DNA from: Methylococcaceae bacterium | Lineage (GTDB): Bacteria; Pseudomonadota; Gammaproteobacteria; Methylococcales; Methylococcaceae | Reading direction: 5' to 3' | Assembly (NCBI GenBank): GCA_028678445.1 | Contig: JAJRDJ010000275.1 | Coordinates: forward strand, 1 to 9,613 | Length of the DNA: 9,613 nucleotides | Shown: positions 1 to 7,024 of the stretch, in pieces | Layout: the number at the start of each line of letters is the position of its first letter | How positions within the stretch are numbered: position 1 is the first letter of the stretch | Notes under the pieces: model-generated | Told to the model about the DNA's origin: nothing | Seen by the model: only the letters and a program-made list of their open reading frames with translations | The model's database searches: none | Program-made: the position numbers and the translations under genes

Positions 1-202
1 CGGATACGCTCACAGCCCGAAGGCCGCCATCCCGGCCAGGTCAGCCCCGAGGGCCTATCCAAGGGAGGCTCCGGCGTCGTATCGGACCCTGGCTGAGCGC
101 GCGTGGGCATCACCCGCGCCGCCCCCTGTTCCGAACAGAAAGGGAGCCAGGCCCAGTGTCCTGGTTCGTCAAAACGCACGTTACAACAAAGGAGGCAATC
201 CC
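1..202. other. GC-rich hairpin-prone region upstream of the DUF2934 gene
   Basis: I see no recognisable gene here. The stretch has several short perfect inverted repeats: GGCCG/CGGCC at 22-26 and 33-37, GCCC/GGGC at 44-47 and 51-54, GCGC plus GGG paired with CCC plus GCGC between 99 and 119, CTGTTC/GAACAG at 126-131 and 133-138, and CCAGG/CCTGG near 146-163. Two forward frames stay open across the region. One is in frame with the DUF2934 start and one ends in a TGA overlapping that ATG, but both translations are Arg/Pro/Ala-rich and look like chance open frames in GC-rich DNA. It could be a structured 5' leader, the tail of an unseen upstream element, or plain spacer. Confidence 0.35.
188..195 (+). 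promoter_or_regulatory. Strong ribosome binding site for the DUF2934 gene
   Basis: AAAGGAGG lies seven bases before the ATG at 203. It is a near-ideal Shine-Dalgarno sequence, far stronger than that of any other gene in the window. It fixes the start at 203 and argues against the longer open frame that continues upstream to position 2. Confidence 0.85.
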
Positions 203-433
203 ATGAAAGTCGAATCCACCCCGCAACCAGCAGTATCGCCAACCCCCGTAGAGCAACCTGATACCGCCGTGGACGAGCTGGAACTGCGGCAGCGCCGGAT
301 CGCCGAGGCCGCTTACTACCGGGCGGTAGATCGCGGCTTCGCCAGCGGCTACGAATGGGATGACTGGCTGGCGGCGGAGGCTGAGTTATACCAGCCGCTC
401 CAGGAGGCCGCGCTTGATTCCGGGCAGCTCTGA
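203..433 (+). CDS. DUF2934 domain-containing protein
   Basis: A 76-residue small soluble protein. Residues about 1-25 are a Pro/Thr/Glu-rich, probably disordered tail. Residues about 27-62 match the DUF2934 pattern as I know it: an Arg-rich stretch, then IAEAAYYRAVDRGF, then a short turn and YEWDDWLAAEAEL. The acidic and aromatic DDWLxAE signature is the hallmark of that family. The function of DUF2934 is unknown. No signal peptide or membrane segment is visible, so it should be cytoplasmic. An excellent AAAGGAGG ribosome binding site supports the start and suggests high translation. The next small gene begins 45 bases after the stop on the same strand and may be co-transcribed. The family call rests on motif recall, not on a search. 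Confidence 0.85.
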   Translation: MKVESTPQPAVSPTPVEQPDTAVDELELRQRRIAEAAYYRAVDRGFASGYEWDDWLAAEAELYQPLQEAALDSGQL

Positions 434-478
434 GCCCCTGCGCCGCCGTCATCCTGTTGCTTGTTGGAGTATTTCGCC

Positions 479-721
479 ATGTCCACGACCGCCACTGCCA
501 GCCGCCTCCATTCGGACGAATACGAAGAGCTCATGACGTTTTGCCGGCACATCACGGCGCCCTACACCGAGCATGATGTACGGGCCTTCAATGCGCTTTA
601 CCGCTGTATCTATCCGCATTTGTCGCGCACGGAAAAACGCCTTGCCGAGCGCTTGGTGGATATGATGATTGACGGCTTGCAGTCCCGCGAGCTGGCGCCG
701 TTGATCTATGGCGTGGTGTGA
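479..721 (+). CDS. Small hypothetical protein (80 aa)
   Basis: I do not recognise this protein. The frame is open from a TTG at 461, but the ATG at 479 is the better start: it has GGAG at 466-469, nine bases upstream, giving 80 residues beginning MSTTATASRL. The sequence reads as mostly helical and soluble: EYEELMTFCRHI, then a segment rich in aromatic and Arg residues, then RTEKRLAERLVDMMIDGL, which would form an amphipathic helix. There is no signal peptide or transmembrane segment and no metal-binding cluster (only two Cys). It sits 45 bases downstream of the DUF2934 gene on the same strand, so the two are probably one short transcription unit. Codon use looks normal for the window. It converges on hppA, with 71 bases between the stops and no convincing terminator. 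Confidence 0.6.
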   Translation: MSTTATASRLHSDEYEELMTFCRHITAPYTEHDVRAFNALYRCIYPHLSRTEKRLAERLVDMMIDGLQSRELAPLIYGVV

Positions 722-792
722 CGGAGCTGGACCCTGTCTATTCCGGCGTCCTGGGTGCCGATGAGGCTGATTCCGCGGAGGCGGGTAGGGTG

Positions 793-2868
793 TTACAGCA
801 GGGGCGCCATTAACAAGGCCACGAGGTTGATGATCTTGATCATCGGATTGATGGCGGGACCAGCCGTATCCTTATAGGGGTCCCCCACGGTGTCGCCGAC
901 GACGGCGGCCTGGTGGGCGGGCGAGCCCTTGCCGCCGTAGTGACCGGCCTCGATGTATTTTTTGGCGTTGTCCCAGGCGGCGCCGCCGGTGGTCATTGAA
1001 ATGGCGATAAACAAACCGGTGACAATGGCGCCCATCAGCACACCGCCCAAGGCGTCCTTGCCCAGCGCGAAGCCCACAATGACCGGTATGGCGACGGGCA
1101 ACAGGGATGGCAGTACCATGGCCTTGTTGGCGGCCTGGGTCAGTATGTCGACGGCCCGGGAATAATCAGGAATGGCCTTGCGCTCCATGATGCCTGGAAT
1201 ATCTCTGAACTGGCGGCGTACCTCTGTTACGATGGCGCCCGCGGCCCGGCCTACGGCTTGCAGGGCCAGGGCGCCAAACAGATAAGGCAGCAAGCCACCG
1301 ATGAAAAGTCCGATGACGACTCGAGGGTTGGTTAAGGCGAAGTTCGTTGTGCCCTGCACATGGTAGGTATAGTCGGCAAACAGCACCAGGGCGGCCAGGC
1401 CGGCCGAGCTGATGGCGTAGCCCTTGGTGACGGCCTTTGTCGTATTGCCAACGGCATCCAGCTTATCCGTTACGGCGCGAATAGTGTCCGGAAGTTCGGC
1501 CATTTCGGCGATGCCGCCGGCATTGTCGGTAATGGGGCCATAGGCGTCCAGGGCGATGATCATGCCGGCCATGGACAGCATGGCCATGGCGGCGATGGCA
1601 ATACCATAGAGGCCAGCCAGATAATGAGCCCCGGCGATGGCGGCGCAAACCGCCAGCACCGGCCCCGCCGTGGCTTTCATGGACATGCCGAGTCCCGCGA
1701 TGATGGCGGTACCGCCGCCGGAGGTGGCGGCGCGGGCAATGTCCTGCACGGGGCTGTAGCGGGTGGCGGTGTAATACTCGGTCATTATGACGATTACCGC
1801 CGTCAGAAGCAGACCTATCAAGGTCGCGCCGAATAGCGCAAGCGCCGATACCGGCGCGCCATTGAGCAGGACCTCTTCCCCGAACAGCCATAATGTCAGC
1901 GGGTAAAATGCCAGGGCGGACAAAACGCCGGCGATCACGACACCCTTGTACAAGCCCGTCATGATGCCGCCGCAGGGCCCGATTTTCACGAAGCGGGTCG
2001 CGATGGCGGTGGCGAGAATCGAGCTACCTCCCAACAGCAGCGGATAGGCGAGGGCGGCCTCCTGCCCGGCGGCTTCCAGGCTACCCAGCAACATGGCCGC
2101 CATCAGCGTGACCACGTAGGTTTCGAACAGATCGGCCGCCATCCCGGCGCAATCGCCGACGTTATCACCCACATTATCGGCAATCACGGCAGGATTGCGG
2201 GGGTCATCCTCGGGGATGCCGATCTCGATCTTGCCGACCAGATCCGCGCCCACATCGGCGCCCTTCGTGAAGATGCCGCCGCCAAGTCGCGCGAAAATGG
2301 AAATCAGCGACGCTCCGAAGGCCAGCCCTATCATAGGGCGAAGGATGTCTTCGGTCCCCGCGAGTCTCAGAACGGTGTAATAACCCGCCACGCTCAGTAG
2401 GCCGAGTCCCACGACCATCAGCCCCGTGACCGAACCTCCCCGGAACGCCACGGCGAAGGCGGCGCCGATGCCCTGGCGGGCGGCTTGTGCCGTGCGGTAG
2501 TTGGCGCGCACGGATACCGACATGCCAATATAACCAGCGATTGCGGAGAGCAGGGCACCGATGGCGAAACCCAAGGCGATGGACCAACCGAGCCAGATGC
2601 CCAGGGATAAGAAGAGCATGGCCCCGGCAACACCGATAATCAGGTATTGCCGCTTCAGGTAGGCCGCTGCGCCTTGCTGGATCGCCGTGGCGATGTCCCG
2701 CATGCGGTCATTGCCTGAGGGCTGGCGCTTGATCCAGACAATAATCCACGCACCGTACACAATGGCGGCCGCCGCTGCCGAAAGCGCAAACGCCAGGCTC
2801 CAATCGAGCGCGCCGCCCGTCCAGAGCGCGGATAGGGCGGCTGTGGCGGGGTCTAAGGTGTTCATCAT
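793..2868 (-). CDS. hppA: K(+)-insensitive pyrophosphate-energized proton pump
   Basis: Membrane-bound pyrophosphatase of the inner membrane. It hydrolyses pyrophosphate to phosphate in the cytoplasm and pumps protons outward. At 691 residues with many hydrophobic spans it has the usual family length. Diagnostic motifs are all present: DVGADLVGK at residues 205-213, the Asp-rich pyrophosphate/Mg site PEDDPRNP...DNVGDNVGD at 219-239, DAYGPITDNAGGIAEM at 441-456, TTGGAAWDNAKKYIE at 626-640 and GDTVGDPYKDTAGP at 658-671. The potassium-determining positions carry Lys478 and Thr481 (GNTTKAVTKG), where K(+)-dependent enzymes have Ala and usually Gly/Ala. This marks the K(+)-independent class, whose known members pump protons. 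Two ATG codons are adjacent (2868 and 2865), with only a weak GGA upstream. It lies 267 bp downstream of the TonB-operon TPR gene on the same strand and may have its own promoter in that gap. Confidence 0.97.
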   Translation of the reverse strand: MMNTLDPATAALSALWTGGALDWSLAFALSAAAAAIVYGAWIIVWIKRQPSGNDRMRDIATAIQQGAAAYLKRQYLIIGVAGAMLFLSLGIWLGWSIALGFAIGALLSAIAGYIGMSVSVRANYRTAQAARQGIGAAFAVAFRGGSVTGLMVVGLGLLSVAGYYTVLRLAGTEDILRPMIGLAFGASLISIFARLGGGIFTKGADVGADLVGKIEIGIPEDDPRNPAVIADNVGDNVGDCAGMAADLFETYVVTLMAAMLLGSLEAAGQEAALAYPLLLGGSSILATAIATRFVKIGPCGGIMTGLYKGVVIAGVLSALAFYPLTLWLFGEEVLLNGAPVSALALFGATLIGLLLTAVIVIMTEYYTATRYSPVQDIARAATSGGGTAIIAGLGMSMKATAGPVLAVCAAIAGAHYLAGLYGIAIAAMAMLSMAGMIIALDAYGPITDNAGGIAEMAELPDTIRAVTDKLDAVGNTTKAVTKGYAISSAGLAALVLFADYTYHVQGTTNFALTNPRVVIGLFIGGLLPYLFGALALQAVGRAAGAIVTEVRRQFRDIPGIMERKAIPDYSRAVDILTQAANKAMVLPSLLPVAIPVIVGFALGKDALGGVLMGAIVTGLFIAISMTTGGAAWDNAKKYIEAGHYGGKGSPAHQAAVVGDTVGDPYKDTAGPAINPMIKIINLVALLMAPLL

Positions 2869-3135
2869 TTTTTTCCATTAGGTGGGGTGAATGACCGCCC
2901 CTGGGCTCCTCGAATAGAGGATATAACTGTTGCAGAAGGCTGGAATGTGCCAGGCCATCTCCACCCAACCCAACCTCGGCTGTGGCCGCACCAATACTCC
3001 CAGGTCAAACGCGGGATGTGAAGGCCAGTGGATTTTGTCCTCCTTCCAAGCGCGAGAGGGAGGAATGTCCCACTATCGACTAGGCGCGATGGACTTGTCA
3101 GTGTCCAGTGCTTTCGTCGGCAGGTGCTGCCCGGG
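2869..3135. other. Intergenic gap between TPR gene and hppA, no gene seen
   Basis: A 267-bp gap between two same-strand genes. I find no credible coding frame. It has small inverted repeats: GGCAG/CTGCC at 3119-3131, just after the TPR stop; a 6-bp TCCTCC/GGAGGA pair around 3039-3065; and TCCTC/GAGGA at 2907-2921, close to hppA. None is followed by a T-run on the minus strand, so no intrinsic terminator can be called. An AT-rich TTATAT at about 2921-2926 (minus strand) could be a -10 element for hppA, but no good -35 pairs with it. Confidence 0.4.
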
Positions 3136-4647
3136 TTAATGGCGCCTGTCTTGTTTCTGTCCTGCTTTCCGATCGACGTGATCCACCCCCATCCCCGCGG
3201 CGCGGTGTTGCTGACAACAGGGGCGTTTCCCCTGTTGCGCTTCGCGATCGATATGCTCCAGCCACTGCTCCGCGGTTTTGCTGACGGCAGGGGTGTTTTT
3301 CGCCTGGAGAAAGGCTTCGCGGGCTTCATTCTTGCCATTGAGCCGGTAATTCGCCATGCCCAGCAACAGCCAGGCTCCCCCGGGATTCTTGAGGCCGCCA
3401 CGGGTCAGGGCCCGGGCGAGGGCCTGACGCGCCCGGGCCCAGTCGTGAAGTTCGCTGTAGATCTGACCGAGGCGGTGCAGGGTTTCGCCCGTGTCGGCCA
3501 TGGCGACGGATTTCTCCAAGGTCGCCGCGGCTTTGCCCAGCTCCCGCGCCTCGGTCCAGGCTTCGGCGAGCAGCCCGAGATTCCGTGGATTTTTCTCGAC
3601 CCCGCCTTTATCGATCTCCCGTTGCAGGATGTCCGCCGCCCGGGCGGAAAGCCCCTGGTAGCGCAGTACCTGGACCAGTTGAACGATCTCGTCGGGCTTG
3701 GTCAGCAGACCCCGTGTGTACATCAACTGGCGGACGGCCAGCGCTTTCTGCTCCTGCTTGGCTTCCTGATAGATACCCATCAGTTGCTCCCAGTACAGAG
3801 GGTTCCCGGCATCCTGCCGCAGCAGATGGCCCAGCACCTGGATGCAGCCCTCCAGGTTGTGATCCTCATGGTAAAGACCCAGCAGCATCTGGTACCACTC
3901 GGGCTTGGGTTCCGGAGAGCGCGCAATGAGCTTTTCGAGGCTCCGCGCGGCCTCGGTATAGTGCTTTAGCCGGGTCTGGATTTCGGCCAGCAACAGAAAT
4001 TGTTCGGGTTTGGGGGCCGGGGTCTGCTCCAGGGAGGCCGACAGTAGGGCTGCCGCCTTGGGATAGTTCTCAGCGGCCGCATAGTACTGCGCCGCCCGTT
4101 GCAACCATTCCGGCTTGGGCGCGGGCGAGCGCGCGATCAGCCGTTCCATCACCTCCGCGGCTTCGGTGTATTGCTTGAGTTCTCCACGGATTTCGGCGAG
4201 CAGCAGGAACTGTTCGGGTTGCGGCGCCTTGGCCTGAGCCAACCAGGCCGACAGGGAGGCCGCCGCCTTGGGGTAATCAGCCGCCGCGACGTAGTACTGC
4301 GCCATATCCAGTTGCGCCCTGGCGGCATCCTCGGCGGACAGTGTATGGAGATCCAGGCTTTGTTGCAGGAGGGTCGCCGCATGCAGATAGTGCTTTTGCT
4401 GTCCGTAGAGCAGGGCGAGGTTGCGCAGCAGCAGCGCCCGGGCGGCTGGGGCGTCCTGGAGTTTCGGCAGCAGGGCCTGGCCGCGTTGTGTGGCCTCCCC
4501 GAGCGACCCCTTGGCGGTTAGGGCCTCGATGGCCTGAAATTCCTTGAGAACCTCGGCCGAGACGTCGATTTTAGGTTCGGAGCCGGCCGGCTCCGCGGCC
4601 AGCGCCGGCAGGGCCAGCAGGAAAAACAGGGCCAGCAGGCGGCGCAT
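3136..4647 (-). CDS. Periplasmic TPR-repeat protein, TonB operon accessory
   Basis: A 503-residue protein with a Sec signal peptide (MRRLLALFFL then LALPALA, cleavage near residue 17 or 18), so it should act in the periplasm. The rest is helical tetratricopeptide repeats: hydrophobic/Ala patterns recur about every 34-35 residues from about 68 to 465. Residues 116-185 and 186-255 are a clear 70-residue tandem duplication of a two-TPR unit. TPR proteins of this kind are the usual last gene of type 2 TonB operons, where they are thought to assist the energizer complex; the exact role is not known to me. The start lies one base after the tonB stop (TGAGATG), which implies translational coupling. 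The last 30 or so residues (from about 474) are Arg/Lys/Gln/His-rich, break the TPR pattern and may be a run-on extension. Confidence 0.85.
   Translation of the reverse strand: MRRLLALFFLLALPALAAEPAGSEPKIDVSAEVLKEFQAIEALTAKGSLGEATQRGQALLPKLQDAPAARALLLRNLALLYGQQKHYLHAATLLQQSLDLHTLSAEDAARAQLDMAQYYVAAADYPKAAASLSAWLAQAKAPQPEQFLLLAEIRGELKQYTEAAEVMERLIARSPAPKPEWLQRAAQYYAAAENYPKAAALLSASLEQTPAPKPEQFLLLAEIQTRLKHYTEAARSLEKLIARSPEPKPEWYQMLLGLYHEDHNLEGCIQVLGHLLRQDAGNPLYWEQLMGIYQEAKQEQKALAVRQLMYTRGLLTKPDEIVQLVQVLRYQGLSARAADILQREIDKGGVEKNPRNLGLLAEAWTEARELGKAAATLEKSVAMADTGETLHRLGQIYSELHDWARARQALARALTRGGLKNPGGAWLLLGMANYRLNGKNEAREAFLQAKNTPAVSKTAEQWLEHIDREAQQGKRPCCQQHRAAGMGVDHVDRKAGQKQDRRH
3215..3237. repeat. 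Perfect 9-bp inverted repeat inside the TPR gene 3' end
   Basis: CAACAGGGG at 3215-3223 and CCCCTGTTG at 3229-3237 are exact reverse complements around a five-base loop (CGTTT on the plus strand). In the transcript this forms a strong hairpin at about codons 471-478 of the TPR gene, exactly where the TPR pattern ends. No U-run follows on either strand, so it is not a canonical intrinsic terminator. It may stabilise the mRNA 3' end or be chance. Confidence 0.6.
3883..4302 (-). repeat. 210-bp tandem duplication encoding two-TPR units
   Basis: Two adjacent 210-bp units (4093-4302 and 3883-4092) encode 70-residue copies in perfect register. Matching segments include AQYYVAAADYPKAA with AQYYAAAENYPKAA, APQPEQFLLLAEI with APKPEQFLLLAEI, and ERLIARSPAPKPEW with EKLIARSPEPKPEW. 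The copies have diverged at many codons, so the duplication is not very recent. Confidence 0.85.
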
Positions 4648-4648
4648 C

Positions 4649-5422
4649 TCAACTCTTGTCCAGCTCGAATTTGAGGGTCTGCGCGGCGCGTTTGCGGACC
4701 GGCTTGCCGTTTTCCATGGCGGGCCGGAATTTCCATTGCTGGATGGCGTTGATCGCGGCCTGATCGAAAACCCCCGTCGGTTTGGCGTCCCGAACCTTGA
4801 CGTCGGTTACCGTGCCATCCGTATGGACGGAAAATTCGATACGGACCCAGCCTTCGAGCTTCTGGCGGCGCGCCTCCATGGGGTAACTGGGCGGTATGCG
4901 GACAATGGCGGTGGGCAGTGAGTTCGAGGCTCCCGGCACATTGGGCATGCTTTCGCCGGTGGGCCTTCCGGCGCCACTGCCCCCACCGGGTGGCCCGCCA
5001 GAGCCACTAGCGGTGGCTTTCCAATCCCATTGGACGGGACCCGGGTTGGGGATGCCCACAAAACCGGCGCCGCCCGCATGAGTGGGCAATTGCAGATTCG
5101 AAATATCGAAGTAGGGTCTGGAGGGTCCCGATGAGGGTCCCGCATTGGCAGCCTGGATGTCGGGTGACAGAGCCTCCGACATGCCCTCCTCGGGTGGTTG
5201 CGCGGCGACTTCAGGGGCTTCGGGTTCACGATCCATGGGTGGGGGTGTCGCCACGGGATCCGTCAAGGGCTTCTGATCGAACAGGCTAACCTCCCAGACC
5301 ACCGGTTCCGGTTTGGCTTTCTGAGGAGTTCGTATCCAATACCAATAGACCAGTGCCGCAATCACCGCATGGATCAGTATCGATAGCCCGAGTCCCCGCC
5401 GATAGCGTGCGGCTTCCGTCAT
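4649..5422 (-). CDS. tonB: TonB family energy transducer
   Basis: A 257-residue TonB. It couples the proton-motive force harvested by ExbB/ExbD to outer-membrane receptors. The N-terminus has a short cytoplasmic Arg-rich segment and a single membrane anchor (about residues 11-29), with the conserved Ser14-x3-His18 pair on one helix face. Residues about 35-165 are a Pro/Gly-rich periplasm-spanning linker, ending in a Gly/Ser-rich stretch. Residues about 169-255 are the TonB C-terminal domain, with IPPSYPMEARRQKLEGWVRIEF, the DGTVTDVKV strand, AAINAIQQWKFRPAMENGKPV and a closing beta strand. The start overlaps the exbD stop (ATGA, 4 bases) and its own stop lies one base before the TPR gene. No strong ribosome binding site precedes it, consistent with coupled translation. 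Confidence 0.95.
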   Translation of the reverse strand: MTEAARYRRGLGLSILIHAVIAALVYWYWIRTPQKAKPEPVVWEVSLFDQKPLTDPVATPPPMDREPEAPEVAAQPPEEGMSEALSPDIQAANAGPSSGPSRPYFDISNLQLPTHAGGAGFVGIPNPGPVQWDWKATASGSGGPPGGGSGAGRPTGESMPNVPGASNSLPTAIVRIPPSYPMEARRQKLEGWVRIEFSVHTDGTVTDVKVRDAKPTGVFDQAAINAIQQWKFRPAMENGKPVRKRAAQTLKFELDKS

Positions 5423-5808
5423 GTACTCGGATTCACCCGTTCGACTACGAGGCTGACATTGGGAAATCCATTACGCTTGATTTCATCCACGATCATGACG
5501 AATTTTTCCAGCATGATGCTTCGGTCAGCGCTCAAAACCACCAACTTGTTCTTGGGATAGCCACTCAGTGCGTCACCCAGGTTGTTCAGTGCGATCGGCG
5601 TCTTGCCGAGGTAAAGAGTGCCATCGGCCTTGAGGCTCATGATCAAGGGCGCCTCCATGCTGGGCTGCTCGGCCTGACTGGCGACCGCCAGATCGACCGG
5701 AATCTCGCCCTGGGCAATGAATGTGGCGGTGGTAAGGACGATCGTCAGCAAAACCAGCATGACATCCACGAGCGGTATGACATTGATTTCATCGATATCA
5801 CGATCCAT
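5419..5808 (-). CDS. exbD: Biopolymer transporter ExbD (TonB energizer type 2)
   Basis: A 129-residue ExbD. With ExbB it forms the proton channel that energises TonB. The N-terminus is short and cytoplasmic (MDRDIDEINVIP). One membrane helix follows (about residues 10-32), carrying Asp15 in the motif PLVDVMLVLLTIVL. This is the essential protonatable residue, equivalent to Asp25 of E. coli ExbD. The periplasmic domain (about 33-129) has the typical ADGTLYLG strand, a KLVVLSADRSI strand and a final NVSLVVE strand. The INVIPLVDxMLVLL form and the short length resemble the type 2 ExbD subfamily. GAGGTG lies four bases upstream of the ATG. The gene overlaps the end of the upstream exbB-type gene by 11 bases and the start of tonB by 4, so all three are in one operon. 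Confidence 0.96.
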   Translation of the reverse strand: MDRDIDEINVIPLVDVMLVLLTIVLTTATFIAQGEIPVDLAVASQAEQPSMEAPLIMSLKADGTLYLGKTPIALNNLGDALSGYPKNKLVVLSADRSIMLEKFVMIVDEIKRNGFPNVSLVVERVNPST

Positions 5809-7024
5809 GGCGCACCTCGTAAGCCGTGATCAGTTCCCGTATGCGGCGGCGCAGGAAATTGTTGAGGATTACGCAGGGAATCGCCACCAGCAGACCCATG
5901 GCGGTGGCCTTCAGAGCAGTACTCAGCCCGACCATGATGTGGTGCACATCCATGTGTTTGTCCATCCCCATCTGCTGGAAGGTCAACATGATGCCCACCA
6001 CGGTCCCCAGCAACCCAACGAAAGGCGCATTGGCCGCCACGGTGCCGATGACCGTGAGATGCCGGGTCAGGTCCGTTTCCAGCTCGACCCGGCTGCCATA
6101 GCGCAGGATGTCCACACGTTTGTAGAACATCCAGCGCTCGAAAGCGACGCCCATTGCCCAGATACTGGCCAGGAACAGCAAGCCGATAATGCCAAAATCG
6201 ACGCTGTTGGTGAGTAAGCCCCGCAGGTATTTCGGCATCCAGGTCATGGTCTTGGGGGCTTGCTTCACGTACTCCTCGAGCACCGCGCCTCGGGCAGGAT
6301 CGATGGCCATCTTGATGAGGCCATCATGAGCCTCACGCAGATTCTTCACCAGCCCGAGAAATTCGCCGGCCGGTTGCGGTGTCAATTCGGAAAGTTGCCC
6401 CGTATCGGATGAGTAGCGCAGGTATTTATCGTCAGCCAGCGCGGTAAAGGCACCCAAACGGTAAATCTCTGCCTCTCGCTGTTCACCCGCTCGAGTCGTG
6501 TACTTGCCCTGGAATTTCGCGATTCGACCGGATTCCGTCATTTCCTGGAGAAGGGTGATCCAGACATTTTCCAGCTGGGAAATGTTGGGGACTTCCCGGG
6601 CACCGACGAGGATGCCGAGTGTCTCGGTGCGCCCTGGGTACTGCGCCGAAACCAGTGAACTGTCTACATCCTTGATCAGGGAACCGGCAAATTCGCGCGA
6701 TTTGGCGAACAATTCGTTCAGGTTTCCGCCCTGCTTCTTGAGTTCAGTGCGGAGTTCGGTGATCTTCGCCTCATTGGCTGAAAATTCGGAACGCAGCGCC
6801 TTGCTGTCCGCTTCCGCCTTGGCCAGGGCAGATCTGGTGTCGTTCAGAAGCTGTTGTTGCTGATTCTTGTCGGCGAGGAAACGGGCCTTTCGTTCGGCAT
6901 CGATGCGCTCCTCTCGAGCCTTGGTGTCCTGAACCTGGTGCAGTAAATCTTCCAGTTCACCCGCCGCCGCCGGGTCGATCAATCCTGTCAGCAGCAACGC
7001 CGTCAAGAAGTATTTCCTGTTCAT
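5798..7024 (-). CDS. TtpC-like periplasmic coiled coil joined to ExbB/MotA/TolQ proton channel domain
   Basis: A 408-residue inner-membrane protein. A signal sequence (residues 1-21, ending DPAAA) precedes a long charged coiled coil (about 25-115) and a periplasmic domain (about 116-265), as in the TonB2-associated protein TtpC. Residues about 270-405 are a complete ExbB channel domain. TM1 is about 277-296. TM2 is about 323-347, with NAPFVGLLGTVVGIM. TM3 is about 363-392, with GLSTALKATAMGLLVAIP. This C-terminal part resembles free-standing type 2 ExbB proteins (Helicobacter-like) more than the C-terminus of classical TtpC. No separate ExbB gene is in the operon, so this one chain must supply the channel. 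The TM3 glutamate of E. coli ExbB (E176) is Thr369 here. GGAG lies eight bases before the ATG. The start overlaps the DUF3450 stop by 4 bases and the end overlaps exbD by 11. Confidence 0.93.
   Translation of the reverse strand: MNRKYFLTALLLTGLIDPAAAGELEDLLHQVQDTKAREERIDAERKARFLADKNQQQQLLNDTRSALAKAEADSKALRSEFSANEAKITELRTELKKQGGNLNELFAKSREFAGSLIKDVDSSLVSAQYPGRTETLGILVGAREVPNISQLENVWITLLQEMTESGRIAKFQGKYTTRAGEQREAEIYRLGAFTALADDKYLRYSSDTGQLSELTPQPAGEFLGLVKNLREAHDGLIKMAIDPARGAVLEEYVKQAPKTMTWMPKYLRGLLTNSVDFGIIGLLFLASIWAMGVAFERWMFYKRVDILRYGSRVELETDLTRHLTVIGTVAANAPFVGLLGTVVGIMLTFQQMGMDKHMDVHHIMVGLSTALKATAMGLLVAIPCVILNNFLRRRIRELITAYEVRHGS

Noticed and set aside
126..138. LexA-like CTGTTC/GAACAG dyad
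   Set aside because: A proteobacterial SOS box needs CTG and CAG ten bases apart; here they are seven apart, and there is no SOS gene nearby.
722..792. Bidirectional terminator between the convergent small gene and hppA
   Set aside because: I found no stable stem with a T-run in this 71-bp gap.
1360..1891. Two long open frames (142-158 codons) inside hppA
   Set aside because: Gly/His/Arg-rich shadows of the conserved hppA frame, with low-complexity translations.
2930..2970. TGGCAC-like sigma-54 promoter upstream of hppA (minus strand)
   Set aside because: The GG-to-GC spacing is nine rather than ten and the TTGC element is absent.
3119..3131. GGCAG/CTGCC hairpin just after the TPR stop as a terminator
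   Set aside because: The stem is only five pairs and no T-run follows on the minus strand.
3028..3969. 313-codon plus-strand open frame across the TPR gene end
   Set aside because: It is antisense to a TPR protein with a signal peptide and internal repeats, and its own translation matches no family I know.
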